In this document: positions 48,054 to 56,120 of the stretch, one piece after another
Layout of the letters: every line of letters starts with the position of its first letter
Numbering within the stretch: position 1 is the first letter of the stretch
NCBI RefSeq assembly: GCF_016741815.1
Contig: NZ_JAERRJ010000004.1
Coordinates: forward strand, 248,001-312,000
Origin: Nocardia acididurans
Lineage (GTDB): Bacteria; Actinomycetota; Actinomycetes; Mycobacteriales; Mycobacteriaceae
DNA length: 64,000 nucleotides
Direction: 5' to 3'
Position numbers and translations under genes: made by a program
The notes under the pieces: model-generated
Seen by the model: the letters and a program-made list of their open reading frames with translations, nothing else
Told to the model about the DNA's origin: nothing
Database searches by the model: none

Positions 48054-49691
48054 ATGACCGAGTCCGGCGGGCCGCGCCCGCTGCTGGGGCGGATATCACT
48101 GGCGAACCTGTTGATCGCCCAGGTGGTCGGGGTGATCGTCGTGGTCGTTGCGCTGCTCGGGCGGGTTCCGCTCCTGGTCGCGCTCGGACCGGGGATCGCG
48201 GTGGGGCTGGTGCTGCTGGTCCCGATGGGCAAGCGCACGGTCGCAGACTGGATCGCCACGCGCTGGCGGTTCCGGGCGCGGCAACAGCGCGAGGATCCGG
48301 ACGTGATCGACTTCCGCACGGGGGACGGGCGGTCACTCGGGCTGTACCGGGACGGTACGCGCGTGGTCGCCGTGATCGAGGTGCTGCCGCCACGCGGCGG
48401 TCTGACCAGGCTGGGCCGTTCGGCCGTACAGGCCTCCCATCTGCTCCCACTGCCGGAACTCGCGAAGCGGCTGAGCCAGCACGACATTCTGCTGGCCGGG
48501 ATCGACATCGTGTCGCACGGCTACCGCAGCCGGTCGGGAACGCCCGCGGGGGCCATCTACGAATCGCTGCTCGGGCCGCTGCCCGCCACCGCGCATCGCA
48601 CAGTGTGGCTGGCCATCGCCTTCGATCCGCTGCTCTGCCCGGAGGCCGCACGCCGCCGGGGTGGTGGACTGGAAGGCGCGTGCCGGTCGGTCACCGTTGC
48701 CACCCAGCGCGTAGTCCGCACGCTCGAGGCTGCCGCATGCTCGGCGCGAATTCTCACTGCACCCGAGATCAAGCAGGCGGCCCTGCAGGTCACGGCCGGT
48801 GTGGCGCCCGGGGAACTGCCCCAGAGCTGGCGCTGCACCGAACTCGGCAACAGCGTGAACATCGGCGCGGCCGTGGATCCCGGTCAGCTCGACACCGATC
48901 TGCTGGCCCAGCTGTGGGTGCCCGCTTCGCGCGGCACCACGGTGGCGATGCGACTGCGGCCCGGCCGGTCCGCGGACACCGTGCGAGTGGGCGCGGCGTG
49001 GCGGTTGACCGCGCGCGAACTTCCCGAGAAGCGCGTGCACAAACACATGATCTCCATGAACGGGCGGCATCGCGACAGCCTGCTCGCGCATCTGCCGCTG
49101 GCCATGCCGGGTCTGGACGACACCGTGCCGGTCGCCGAGCGCTCGATCGAGTCCGTCGACGAACTGCGGTTGCCGGTCGCGGGCTGCGGACAGCTGCTCG
49201 GCTCCGACGACGAGGGTAACGGCGTCGCGATTCGGCTTGTCGGCCAGGGCATTTCGAGTGTCTACGTGGCTGGTGAGCTGTATCTGGCGCAGCAGCTGGT
49301 GTTCCGGGCGCTGGCCGTCGGCGAGCGGGTGCTGATCCGCACGGATCGGCCGCACGCCTGGGAGAATCTGATCACCACCATCGGCAATCCGGAGCGGTTG
49401 ACCATCGCGGTCGAAATCCACCAGTCCGACGCGGATTTCACAGCGACCGTGGTGGACGGGGTGCTGGCGCCCGCACCGCACGCCGGTGTGACCACCATCT
49501 ACGTGACCGGCGATCCGCTGGGCTGGCCGGAGACCCGGCCGGACCTGTCGATCCATCAGCCGGGGGCGGCGGGCAACCGAATCCTGTTGCGCACCGGGAC
49601 GACCGAGGTGAATTTGAACCTGGTGTCGATCCCCCGCGAGGCCACCTACATCGGGCAGCCGCGCGGGGTCCGCGCGTTCGCGAACCAGTAG
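48054..49691 (+). CDS. eccE4: ESX component EccE4
   Basis: A 545-residue EccE-family protein. Two membrane helices near the N-terminus (LLIAQVVGVIVVVVALLG, then LLVALGPGIAVGLVLLVP) are followed by KRTVADWIATRWRFRAR. The cytoplasmic part has GLTRLGRSAVQASHLLPL and LAKRLSQHDILLAGIDI (about 140-165), the most conserved EccE segment. ATG 48054 has GGGGGA 7 nt upstream. M. tuberculosis ESX-4 has no eccE, whereas some other ESX-4 systems do, so this locus looks complete. It shares a 115-bp divergent region with eccB4. Confidence 0.92.
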   Translation: MTESGGPRPLLGRISLANLLIAQVVGVIVVVVALLGRVPLLVALGPGIAVGLVLLVPMGKRTVADWIATRWRFRARQQREDPDVIDFRTGDGRSLGLYRDGTRVVAVIEVLPPRGGLTRLGRSAVQASHLLPLPELAKRLSQHDILLAGIDIVSHGYRSRSGTPAGAIYESLLGPLPATAHRTVWLAIAFDPLLCPEAARRRGGGLEGACRSVTVATQRVVRTLEAAACSARILTAPEIKQAALQVTAGVAPGELPQSWRCTELGNSVNIGAAVDPGQLDTDLLAQLWVPASRGTTVAMRLRPGRSADTVRVGAAWRLTARELPEKRVHKHMISMNGRHRDSLLAHLPLAMPGLDDTVPVAERSIESVDELRLPVAGCGQLLGSDDEGNGVAIRLVGQGISSVYVAGELYLAQQLVFRALAVGERVLIRTDRPHAWENLITTIGNPERLTIAVEIHQSDADFTATVVDGVLAPAPHAGVTTIYVTGDPLGWPETRPDLSIHQPGAAGNRILLRTGTTEVNLNLVSIPREATYIGQPRGVRAFANQ

Positions 49692-49715
49692 GCGCGAGCC
49701 TGCGCGGACATACGG

Positions 49716-50276
49716 TCAGCCCGGATACGGGTCCGAGAGGCGGGCGGCCTTCAAAGTGCGTGCCCACCAGGCGAGTTGATGCAGCATGCGGGCGGCGGCG
49801 TCGATGGCGGCGCCGTCCTGCGTCTCACCCCGACCGTCGAATTTCCGTTTGGCCTCATGGAAACTGACGGTCTCGCGCACCGACACCATATGGATCTCGG
49901 CCACCACCTGACGCAACTGCTCGACCGCCCGCAGACCTCCGGACAGTCCGCCGTAGCTCACGAAACCGATGGGCTTGGCCCGCCATTCGCGCTTCGCGCT
50001 GTCCAGCGCGGTCTTCAGCGTCGCCGGATACCCGTGGTTGTACTCCGAGGTCACCGCCACGAAAGCGTCTGCGGCAGCGATCCTTTCGCGATACGCGGCC
50101 ACCACGTCGTGCTCGCTCAGATCCGGCGGCAGCGGCGTCTCGAGCAGATCGATCACCCCCACGTCGAAATGCGGATCCTCCCGTGCCTCCCGCAGAAACC
50201 AGTCCGCCACCACCGGAGCGAACCGCCCCGGGCGCGTACTGGCCACGATCACCTCGAGCCGTAGCGGTTCACCCAT
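49716..50276 (-). CDS. NADPH-dependent FMN reductase-like flavoprotein
   Basis: A 186-residue flavodoxin-fold protein. IVASTRPGRF (about 10-19) binds the FMN phosphate and TSEYNHGYPATLKTALD (about 75-91) is the family hallmark. It probably reduces flavin or quinone with NADPH. It ends 24 bp from the convergent eccE4 stop, and no functional link to ESX-4 is implied. The TAGGCT box 6 nt before the ATG suggests a leaderless mRNA. Confidence 0.9.
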   Translation of the reverse strand: MGEPLRLEVIVASTRPGRFAPVVADWFLREAREDPHFDVGVIDLLETPLPPDLSEHDVVAAYRERIAAADAFVAVTSEYNHGYPATLKTALDSAKREWRAKPIGFVSYGGLSGGLRAVEQLRQVVAEIHMVSVRETVSFHEAKRKFDGRGETQDGAAIDAAARMLHQLAWWARTLKAARLSDPYPG

Positions 50277-50282
50277 GGCGCG

Positions 50283-50288
50283 AGCCTA
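50283..50288 (-). promoter_or_regulatory. -10 box of a leaderless promoter for the FMN reductase gene
   Basis: TAGGCT on the minus strand ends 6 nt before the ATG, with no Shine-Dalgarno between. Confidence 0.5.
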
Positions 50289-50334
50289 ATGCCGCTACGG
50301 CACCCGGGCGCGCCCCGGACATTCCGGCGTGTTC

Positions 50335-51747
50335 TCAGGCTTGATCAGCCGACGCGTACGCCGCGAGACCCTGGGCCGGGCCGATGCGGGCGGTGAAGTC
50401 CAGGGCGTGCCGGGCGCGCTCGTGGTGGGCGACCAGGTGGCGGATATCGGTGAGACGGTATTGGCCGGTCACGACCGGGGTCGGGCCGCTGACCGCCTTG
50501 GCCATGGTGGAGGCGACCTCCCACAGGGTGACCGGGCGGCCGGAGCCGATGTTCAGCGGGACGAAACCGGCCACCGGGTGGGTCACCGCCGCCACCGTCG
50601 CGGCGGCCACATCGCGGACGTGCACGAAATCCCTTACCTGCCCGCCGTCTTCGAAGACCCTGGGTGCGCGATCCGCGCGCAGTTCGGCGCGGAATCGCGC
50701 GGCGATACCGGATTCGGCTGAGCGCGGCGGGTTTCCGGTCGCCACGGGTTCGCCGTAGACGTGGTGGTATCGCAGCACAGTGGCGGCGGATCCGGTGCCC
50801 GTCGCCCAGGCGAGCGCGTAATGTTCCTGCGCCACTTTGCTTGCCGCGTAGGCGCTGCGCGGTCGCAGCGGGGCGTCCTCCCGCATCGGCTCCCAGGTGA
50901 GGATCTCACCGGTGCGCGGGGCGCGGTGGTCGAACAGCCCGCGATCCAGGTCGGCGCGACGGCGCACGCCCGGGAAGAACGGGCCGCTGCGGGCACCGCG
51001 GTACCGGCCCTCGCCGTACACCGCGACCGAGGAGGCCATCACCAGCCGCCGCACCCCGGCCCGTTCCATCGCCGCCAGCAATACGGCCGTGCCCGCGTCA
51101 TTGTGCGCCGCATACCAAGCCGCCCAGTGCATTCCAGTCCTGCCGGGCTGCGAACCCGTCCCGGAGGCCCGCTCCCCCGCCGGTCCGCGCACGCACGGCC
51201 CGGCTCCGTGTCCCAACTCTTCCAGCCTGCCGCGCGGGCGCGTGTCGTCCGATGAAACGGCCGGGTTGGGCTGGGTACGACCGTCGGACTGGCCGGCCGC
51301 GGATCGTCGCGGAACCCCCTGCCGCTCACCGGAACTCGTCGCGTCCCCGGAGTCGCCGTCGGTGGATCGTTCGGGCGTGCCCGCGTCGTGCAGGGTGTGC
51401 GCCGCGACCCGCTGCAACGGCTCGGACGCTCCCGCCTCACGCGGTCGCGAATCCTGACGGTCCCCCAGGTCGGCGAGATCGGGCAGCGGCACCGCCGCGG
51501 CCAGGTGGCACACCACGTCGATGCCGCGCAGCAGGGGTTCGAGCCCTTCCGGATCGCGCAGATCGACCAGTGAAACCCCTTCGGGCAGTGCCGCATCCGC
51601 CCCGTGCACCGTCTCGAGCATGGCGTCGACCCCGACCACATCGTGCCCCGCCGCCAGCAGCGCACGATGGACATGAGAGCCGACGAAACCCGCGGCGCCG
51701 GTCAGCAACACCCGCATACCGTCGGCCCGAGGACCACTCGCGCTCAT
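50335..51747 (-). CDS. NAD-dependent epimerase/dehydratase with a large insertion (Rv0536-like)
   Basis: A 470-residue extended SDR. The N-terminal Rossmann motif is LTGAAGFVGSH (about 15-25), the catalytic pair is SAYAASK (Y-x-x-x-K, about 295), and VRDFVHVRDVAAA near 375 fits the sugar-nucleotide epimerase group. About 90 hydrophilic, Arg/Ser/Gly-rich residues interrupt the fold between the conserved HLAAAVPLPDLADL and WYAAHNDAGTAVLL segments, making it far longer than usual (about 320). No frameshift is needed; the insert is in frame. ATG 51747 follows TAGGCT-GAAGAG; ATG 51717 is an alternative. Its neighbour mtnP matches the Rv0535-Rv0536 pairing. Confidence 0.85.
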   Translation of the reverse strand: MSASGPRADGMRVLLTGAAGFVGSHVHRALLAAGHDVVGVDAMLETVHGADAALPEGVSLVDLRDPEGLEPLLRGIDVVCHLAAAVPLPDLADLGDRQDSRPREAGASEPLQRVAAHTLHDAGTPERSTDGDSGDATSSGERQGVPRRSAAGQSDGRTQPNPAVSSDDTRPRGRLEELGHGAGPCVRGPAGERASGTGSQPGRTGMHWAAWYAAHNDAGTAVLLAAMERAGVRRLVMASSVAVYGEGRYRGARSGPFFPGVRRRADLDRGLFDHRAPRTGEILTWEPMREDAPLRPRSAYAASKVAQEHYALAWATGTGSAATVLRYHHVYGEPVATGNPPRSAESGIAARFRAELRADRAPRVFEDGGQVRDFVHVRDVAAATVAAVTHPVAGFVPLNIGSGRPVTLWEVASTMAKAVSGPTPVVTGQYRLTDIRHLVAHHERARHALDFTARIGPAQGLAAYASADQA

Positions 51748-51753
51748 CTCTTC

Positions 51754-51759
51754 AGCCTA
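51754..51759 (-). promoter_or_regulatory. -10 box close to the epimerase start
   Basis: TAGGCT on the minus strand ends 6 nt before ATG 51747. The intervening GAAGAG could alternatively be read as part of a Shine-Dalgarno for the ATG at 51717. Confidence 0.4.
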
Positions 51760-51841
51760 GGCGACTCGCCGGAACCCCCGCTCGTCGCATCCATTCCGGG
51801 CATCGCGGCCGTCAGAGCTGTTCCGTGGCCGCGGACGTGCG

Positions 51842-52657
51842 TTACGGCAGCTCGAAGGGGAGCTGGACGCCGGTGGCGGCGTGGACGCGGCAGTCGTCGC
51901 AGGTGTCGTCGCCCTGGACAGCGGCGACGGCATTGCGGACCAGCGCCTTGAACGGGACGAGGTTGCGCTCGAACTCAGCGAAGACATCGGCGGCGCTGAC
52001 GCCCGCACCGGACTCCAGACCGGCGTCCAGGTCGGTGACGAGAGCGATTGCGGAATAGCACATTTCGAGTTCGCGGGCGAGCACGGCCTCGGGGTGGCCG
52101 GTCATATTGACCAGCTCCCAGCCCTGTCCGGCGAACCAGCGGGATTCGGCGCGGGTGGAGAAGCGCGGGCCCTGGACCACGACCATGGTGCCGTAATCCT
52201 TGAGCGGAAGTTCCGGCACCGCGGCGGCGATGGCGCTCGCGCGCAGGTCGGCGCAGTACGGGTCGGCGAAGGACACGTGCACGCCGCCGGCGTCGAAGAA
52301 GGTCTGATCGCGACCGGAGGTGCGGTCGACCAGCTGATCGGGGACGGCGACGGTGCCCGGCCCCCAGTCGGCGCGCAGGCTGCCGACCGCGCACGGTCCG
52401 AAGACGCGGCGCACGCCCAGCGACCGCAGCGCCCACATATTGGCGCGGTAGGGCACCGTATGCGGCGAGTACTCGTGCTTGCGCCCGTGGCGGGGCAGGA
52501 AGGCCACCGAGCGGCCCTCCACCTCGCCGATGGTGATGGGTGCGCTGGGCGCCCCGTACGGGGTCTCGACCTCGACAGTGGTCGCGTCGTCACCGAAGAA
52601 GTCGTAGAAGCCGCTGCCGCCGATGATGGCCAGCGTGGCGCGAGGATCCGAACTCAT
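51842..52657 (-). CDS. mtnP: S-methyl-5'-thioadenosine phosphorylase / purine nucleoside phosphorylase
   Basis: A 271-residue enzyme cleaving 5'-methylthioadenosine to adenine and methylthioribose-1-phosphate. Motifs are IIGGSGFYDF at the N-terminus, FLPRHGRKHEYSPH with VPYRANMWAL (about 55-75), VVVQGPRFSTRAESRWF (about 160), and NMTGHPEAVLARELEMCYS (about 185-203). ATG 52657 gives MSSDPRATLAIIGG; ATG 52675 or 52690 would extend it slightly. A Cys pair (DDTCDDC) lies near the C-terminus. It is divergent from csoR. Confidence 0.93.
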   Translation of the reverse strand: MSSDPRATLAIIGGSGFYDFFGDDATTVEVETPYGAPSAPITIGEVEGRSVAFLPRHGRKHEYSPHTVPYRANMWALRSLGVRRVFGPCAVGSLRADWGPGTVAVPDQLVDRTSGRDQTFFDAGGVHVSFADPYCADLRASAIAAAVPELPLKDYGTMVVVQGPRFSTRAESRWFAGQGWELVNMTGHPEAVLARELEMCYSAIALVTDLDAGLESGAGVSAADVFAEFERNLVPFKALVRNAVAAVQGDDTCDDCRVHAATGVQLPFELP

Positions 52658-52780
52658 GCCCTGATTCTTGCGCATCCCCGCATGTGACACACATCCGTAC
52701 CCTCGCCCGGCAGGGGTCTCCGGGTGAAATCACGGTGAGCCGAGCCTCCGGCGGGCCGGTGGCGAGGCCGGACATGCCAA

Positions 52781-52799
52781 TGTACCCTCGGGGGGTATT
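52781..52799 (+). promoter_or_regulatory. CsoR-type copper operator upstream of csoR
   Basis: TACCC at 52783-52787 and GGGTA at 52793-52797 are separated by 5 bp, the inverted repeat typical of CsoR operators. It lies 40 bp before the csoR start and 124 bp from the divergent mtnP start. This predicts autoregulation released by Cu(I). Confidence 0.75.
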
Positions 52800-52837
52800 A
52801 GCGGTTGAGGGCCGGAGGGCCGGGAGTGAGGACGGTC

Positions 52838-53188
52838 GTGAGCGACGAGCAGAAGACCATCGCGGAGCAGGCCGACGCCGCTGAGCAGAACTGCCATGAT
52901 CACGGCACACACGGCTACATCACCGCCAAGGACGACTACCTGAAGCGCCTGCGGCGGATCGAGGGGCAGGCCCGGGGCCTGCAGCGGATGGTCGAGGAGG
53001 AGAAGTACTGCATCGATATCCTCACCCAGGTGTCCGCGATGACCAAGGCCCTGCAGGCGGTGGCCATGGGCCTGCTGGAGGACCACATCAGCCACTGCGT
53101 GGTGGACGCGGCCGTCGCGGGCGGCCCGGAGGCCGAGGCGAAGATCAAGGAAGCCACCGACGCCATCGCGCGACTGGTGCGCTCCTGA
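52838..53188 (+). CDS. csoR: Copper-sensing repressor CsoR
   Basis: A 116-residue helical repressor of the CsoR/DUF156 family. DYLKRLRRIEGQARGLQRMV is the DNA-contacting first helix region. The Cu(I) ligands fit the Cys-His-Cys pattern: Cys in EEKYCIDIL and His plus Cys in HISHCV. An added N-terminus contains NCHDHGTHG. GTG 52838 is chosen from the family length; GAGGACG lies upstream. No copper ATPase or chaperone gene follows, so its targets beyond itself are elsewhere. Confidence 0.88.
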   Translation: MSDEQKTIAEQADAAEQNCHDHGTHGYITAKDDYLKRLRRIEGQARGLQRMVEEEKYCIDILTQVSAMTKALQAVAMGLLEDHISHCVVDAAVAGGPEAEAKIKEATDAIARLVRS

Positions 53189-53230
53189 CAGCGGTCCGCG
53201 TCCCGCGCGGAGTCAGCGCACGGCGCTCGG

Positions 53231-54124
53231 TCAGCTCACGGCGCTGAGCGGTCCGCGCCGGACGCGCCGGCGCCGATCGGCCTGCATGCTCGGGCTGTAA
53301 CCCGCCGACGCGCCCAGGTCGAGATCGGCGTAGAGGAGACCCGACGCGCCTTCGGCGAGCGGCGCCACGATCTCGCTCCCGTCGGCGGCGAAGATCCGGG
53401 CGCGACCGGTGGCGGGTACGGGTCGCGCGGGGTGCCGCTCACCCCAGGCGGCGGCGCTCACCACCGCACCGGGCGCGAGCACGAACGCCCCGGTCTCCAT
53501 GGCGTACATGCGGCTCACGGTGGCGCTGGATTCCGGTCCGGCGGGTGCGTCGCCGTCCGGATTCCCGGGCCACGCCGCCACATGGATCTGCTCCTCGTCG
53601 GCGCGCAGCGCGCGGGTGAGCAGCGGCCGCTGGTTCTCCTGCCCGGACAGCGCGCCCAGCGCACCGAGCGAACTCTGGTGCACGGCGGGCAGATTCGGCG
53701 TTCCGGAGGCGAATATCTTGCGCTCCACCGGGTTCAGCCCGGCCTTGCGGCGTACCGACGCGATCTCCCCCCATTCGTCGATGACGGCCTGCGCCATATA
53801 GATTCGCCGATCCTGCAGCTCACCGAACCCGAGCACGACGGTGATTCCGTAGCGGCCGGCGGCGGCGGTGATCGCGCGCATTTCCGCGCCGTCCCGCGTC
53901 ATCGAATTCTCGCGGCATCGAGCCGAATATTCGACGTTCCATTGATTGGATTCCACCCAGCGCCACCACGGATACCCGGGGAGAAACGTCTCGGGGAATG
54001 CGATCAGACGAGCACCGGCCGCGGCAGCGGTGCCGATCAACGAGATGACCTGTTCGACTCCGTCGGTCAGCCGCAACCATTCCGGTTCCGCTTGAACGGC
54101 GGCAACGCGCACGGTTTTCCTCAT
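53231..54124 (-). CDS. Nitrilase-like protein A, catalytic cysteine missing
   Basis: A 297-residue carbon-nitrogen hydrolase fold protein. The Glu of the triad is in AFPETFLPGYPWW (about residue 44) and the Lys in RRKAGLNPVERKIF (about 127). At the nucleophile position, where nitrilases have C-W-E, this reads G-Q-E (GALSGQENQRPL, about 160), codons GGG CAG GAG. The following EQIHVAAWPG matches true nitrilases, so the alignment is secure. Hydrolysis by the normal route is not expected. GAGGAA precedes ATG 54124. It lies 79 bp downstream of an AraC-family gene on the same strand. Confidence 0.85.
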   Translation of the reverse strand: MRKTVRVAAVQAEPEWLRLTDGVEQVISLIGTAAAAGARLIAFPETFLPGYPWWRWVESNQWNVEYSARCRENSMTRDGAEMRAITAAAGRYGITVVLGFGELQDRRIYMAQAVIDEWGEIASVRRKAGLNPVERKIFASGTPNLPAVHQSSLGALGALSGQENQRPLLTRALRADEEQIHVAAWPGNPDGDAPAGPESSATVSRMYAMETGAFVLAPGAVVSAAAWGERHPARPVPATGRARIFAADGSEIVAPLAEGASGLLYADLDLGASAGYSPSMQADRRRRVRRGPLSAVS

Positions 54125-54203
54125 CCGACATTCCTCATGGAACGTGATCGTTACGAATATCCACCCATGAGTCAGTGCCCATCCGTGCCGTTTTCCGGAC
54201 TAA

Positions 54204-55079
54204 TCATGCCAGTGCGCGGAATGCGCCTGGCGTGGTGCCCATTTCGAGCCGGAACGCACGGTAGAAACTACGCTCCGTGAGGAACCCGGACGCCTTCGCC
54301 ACCACCGAGAGCGGCAACTGTGGCGCGTTACGCAACAAGTCACAGGCGCGTTCGATCCGCATGCGCCGCAACACCGTTCCCGGTCCGCCCTCGAGTTCGC
54401 CGAATACGCGGTAAAGCGTACGCCGGGACATTCTGCACCCCTGGGCGATTCGGTCCACTCCGAGTTCGGGATCAGAGCAGTTACTGCGCATGAACGCCAG
54501 CACCCGCTGCCGATTCAGCGCATCCGCGGACTGGTCGCGCGGGAGGCCGCCGGAGGCCGCGATCACGGCGGAGGCCAGCAGGTCCATGCCTGGTTCGGCC
54601 AGCAGCGCCGCCCCGCTCGGGTCGGTGCGCTGCAGCCCGGCGATACCGCGAAAGAATTGCGCCACGATTCCCGGGGCGCTGTCGCCGGAAAACGTCGTCG
54701 CCGTAGGAACATCCAGTCGTCCCACGCCGTATCGTTCCCGCAGGCGGCTCATCGGAACCTGGAGTACGACCTGTTCCCACTCGCTGCCGATTTCCCAGTG
54801 GTAAGGGCGCGAGGAGTCGTAGAACACCAGTGTTCCGGGTACGGCTTCGGCGACCCGGCCGTCCTGATACAGCCGCGCACTGCCGGCGAGGGGAATGCTG
54901 GTGATCAGGCAGTCGTCGGCGCGCGCGCCGAGCCGATCGGCAAGCGGCACATACGCTTCGCTCACCTGCGCTTCCCAGCGTGCGAAGGCCTGTTCCTCCG
55001 GTACTTCCGGTCCGGATCGCACCTCGATCCGATCGACCGACTCTGACCGCTCCACTCCGCTTCCCTCGATGACGGCCAC
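54204..55079 (-). CDS. AraC-family regulator 1, shortened ligand domain
   Basis: A 291-residue regulator. The C-terminal double helix-turn-helix starts near residue 190 (RIAQGCRMSRRTLYRVFGEL, then KASGFLTERSFYRAFRLEMG). The N-terminal half is the cupin-type ligand domain shared with the other three AraC proteins here, but about 35 residues are absent between AYVPLA and RADD compared with regulators 2-4. It starts at GTG 55079 and probably controls nitrilase-like A downstream. Confidence 0.9.
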   Translation of the reverse strand: MAVIEGSGVERSESVDRIEVRSGPEVPEEQAFARWEAQVSEAYVPLADRLGARADDCLITSIPLAGSARLYQDGRVAEAVPGTLVFYDSSRPYHWEIGSEWEQVVLQVPMSRLRERYGVGRLDVPTATTFSGDSAPGIVAQFFRGIAGLQRTDPSGAALLAEPGMDLLASAVIAASGGLPRDQSADALNRQRVLAFMRSNCSDPELGVDRIAQGCRMSRRTLYRVFGELEGGPGTVLRRMRIERACDLLRNAPQLPLSVVAKASGFLTERSFYRAFRLEMGTTPGAFRALA

Positions 55080-55142
55080 TGCCCGGCCGAATATGGGCGA
55101 GTTTGTCAGAAACCGGCTCTCACGGCCAACGCGGCGGATCCC

Positions 55143-55997
55143 TCATGCCGCCGACTCCGCACTGGAATCCAATTCGATATCCGCATAGATCAGGCCCTCC
55201 TCGTGCGGGCCGAGCGGCGTCGCCAGTTCGCGCCCGCCGGGGCCGAAAATTCTTGCGTGCCCGCCCGGTCCGCGCACCAGTTGCTTCACCGGTTCCGGTC
55301 CGCGCCGGCTCTCGCTGCCCGCCACATCCATGAGCGAGCAGGCCGCCACCACGTTCAACTGGCCCACCACCGCGTACCAGAGCGTGGCCGCATTGTTCAC
55401 GCGCACACCCCATTCCACGTCGCGGGCGACGATGAATCCGGGCCAGGAGACGATATGCACCTGTGCCCCACTGCGTTCCAGCTCGCGCCGGGTGGGCAGA
55501 TGCAGTTGCTCGGAGCCGCCCTGCACGCCGATCCGGCCCAGCCCGGTGCGGAACACGTAGGGCTCCCCGGCCGGACCGGCCGCGAAGATCTTGCGTTCCA
55601 GTTGCGTGAGTTCGGGTTTGCGCCGCATGCCGAGCAACACCCCTCGATCGTCGATCAGGCACTGCGACATGTGCAGCGAACTTCCGCACCGCTCACTGAA
55701 ACCCAGCAGCACGTGCATGCGATGCCGTCGGGCCGCGTCGGCGATGCGCCGGAACTCGGTGCGCCCCACCGTCATCGAGTTGGTGCGGTAGCGGGCGAAG
55801 AATCCCGGACCCCAGCTGACCGCGTCCAGCCACAGCCACCACGGGTAGCCGGGCAGGAAGGTCTCGGGAAACGCCACCAGGCGCGCACCGCCCGCCGCCG
55901 CCCGCTCGATGAATTCGACGGACTGCTGGACGCCGGCGCGTAGATCCAGCCACCGCGGTTCGGCTTGGACGGCCGCCACTCGAATATTCGTCGGCAC
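55143..55997 (-). CDS. Nitrilase-like protein B, catalytic cysteine missing
   Basis: A 284-residue paralogue of protein A. Conserved parts are RVAAVQAEPRWLDL at the start, AFPETFLPGYPWWLW (Glu), NSMT and MRRKPELTQLERKIF (Lys). The nucleophile site reads G-S-E (GVQGGSEQLHLP), so Cys is again Gly while the following Glu is kept; VHIVSWPGF follows. GTG 55997 has GGAG upstream. The preceding gene on the strand is AraC regulator 2 (123-bp gap), the same pairing as protein A with regulator 1. Confidence 0.85.
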   Translation of the reverse strand: MPTNIRVAAVQAEPRWLDLRAGVQQSVEFIERAAAGGARLVAFPETFLPGYPWWLWLDAVSWGPGFFARYRTNSMTVGRTEFRRIADAARRHRMHVLLGFSERCGSSLHMSQCLIDDRGVLLGMRRKPELTQLERKIFAAGPAGEPYVFRTGLGRIGVQGGSEQLHLPTRRELERSGAQVHIVSWPGFIVARDVEWGVRVNNAATLWYAVVGQLNVVAACSLMDVAGSESRRGPEPVKQLVRGPGGHARIFGPGGRELATPLGPHEEGLIYADIELDSSAESAA

Positions 55998-56120
55998 CTC
56001 GGCTCCTCCACACGATCGGACGACTGCGCAGCCGCAAGGACTGTGCACTCACCCTTCGCCGCGAAAGTGCTGGTGGCAGCGACCTACCGTGCCGACCTAC
56101 CGACCCTGGGTGCCCGATCG

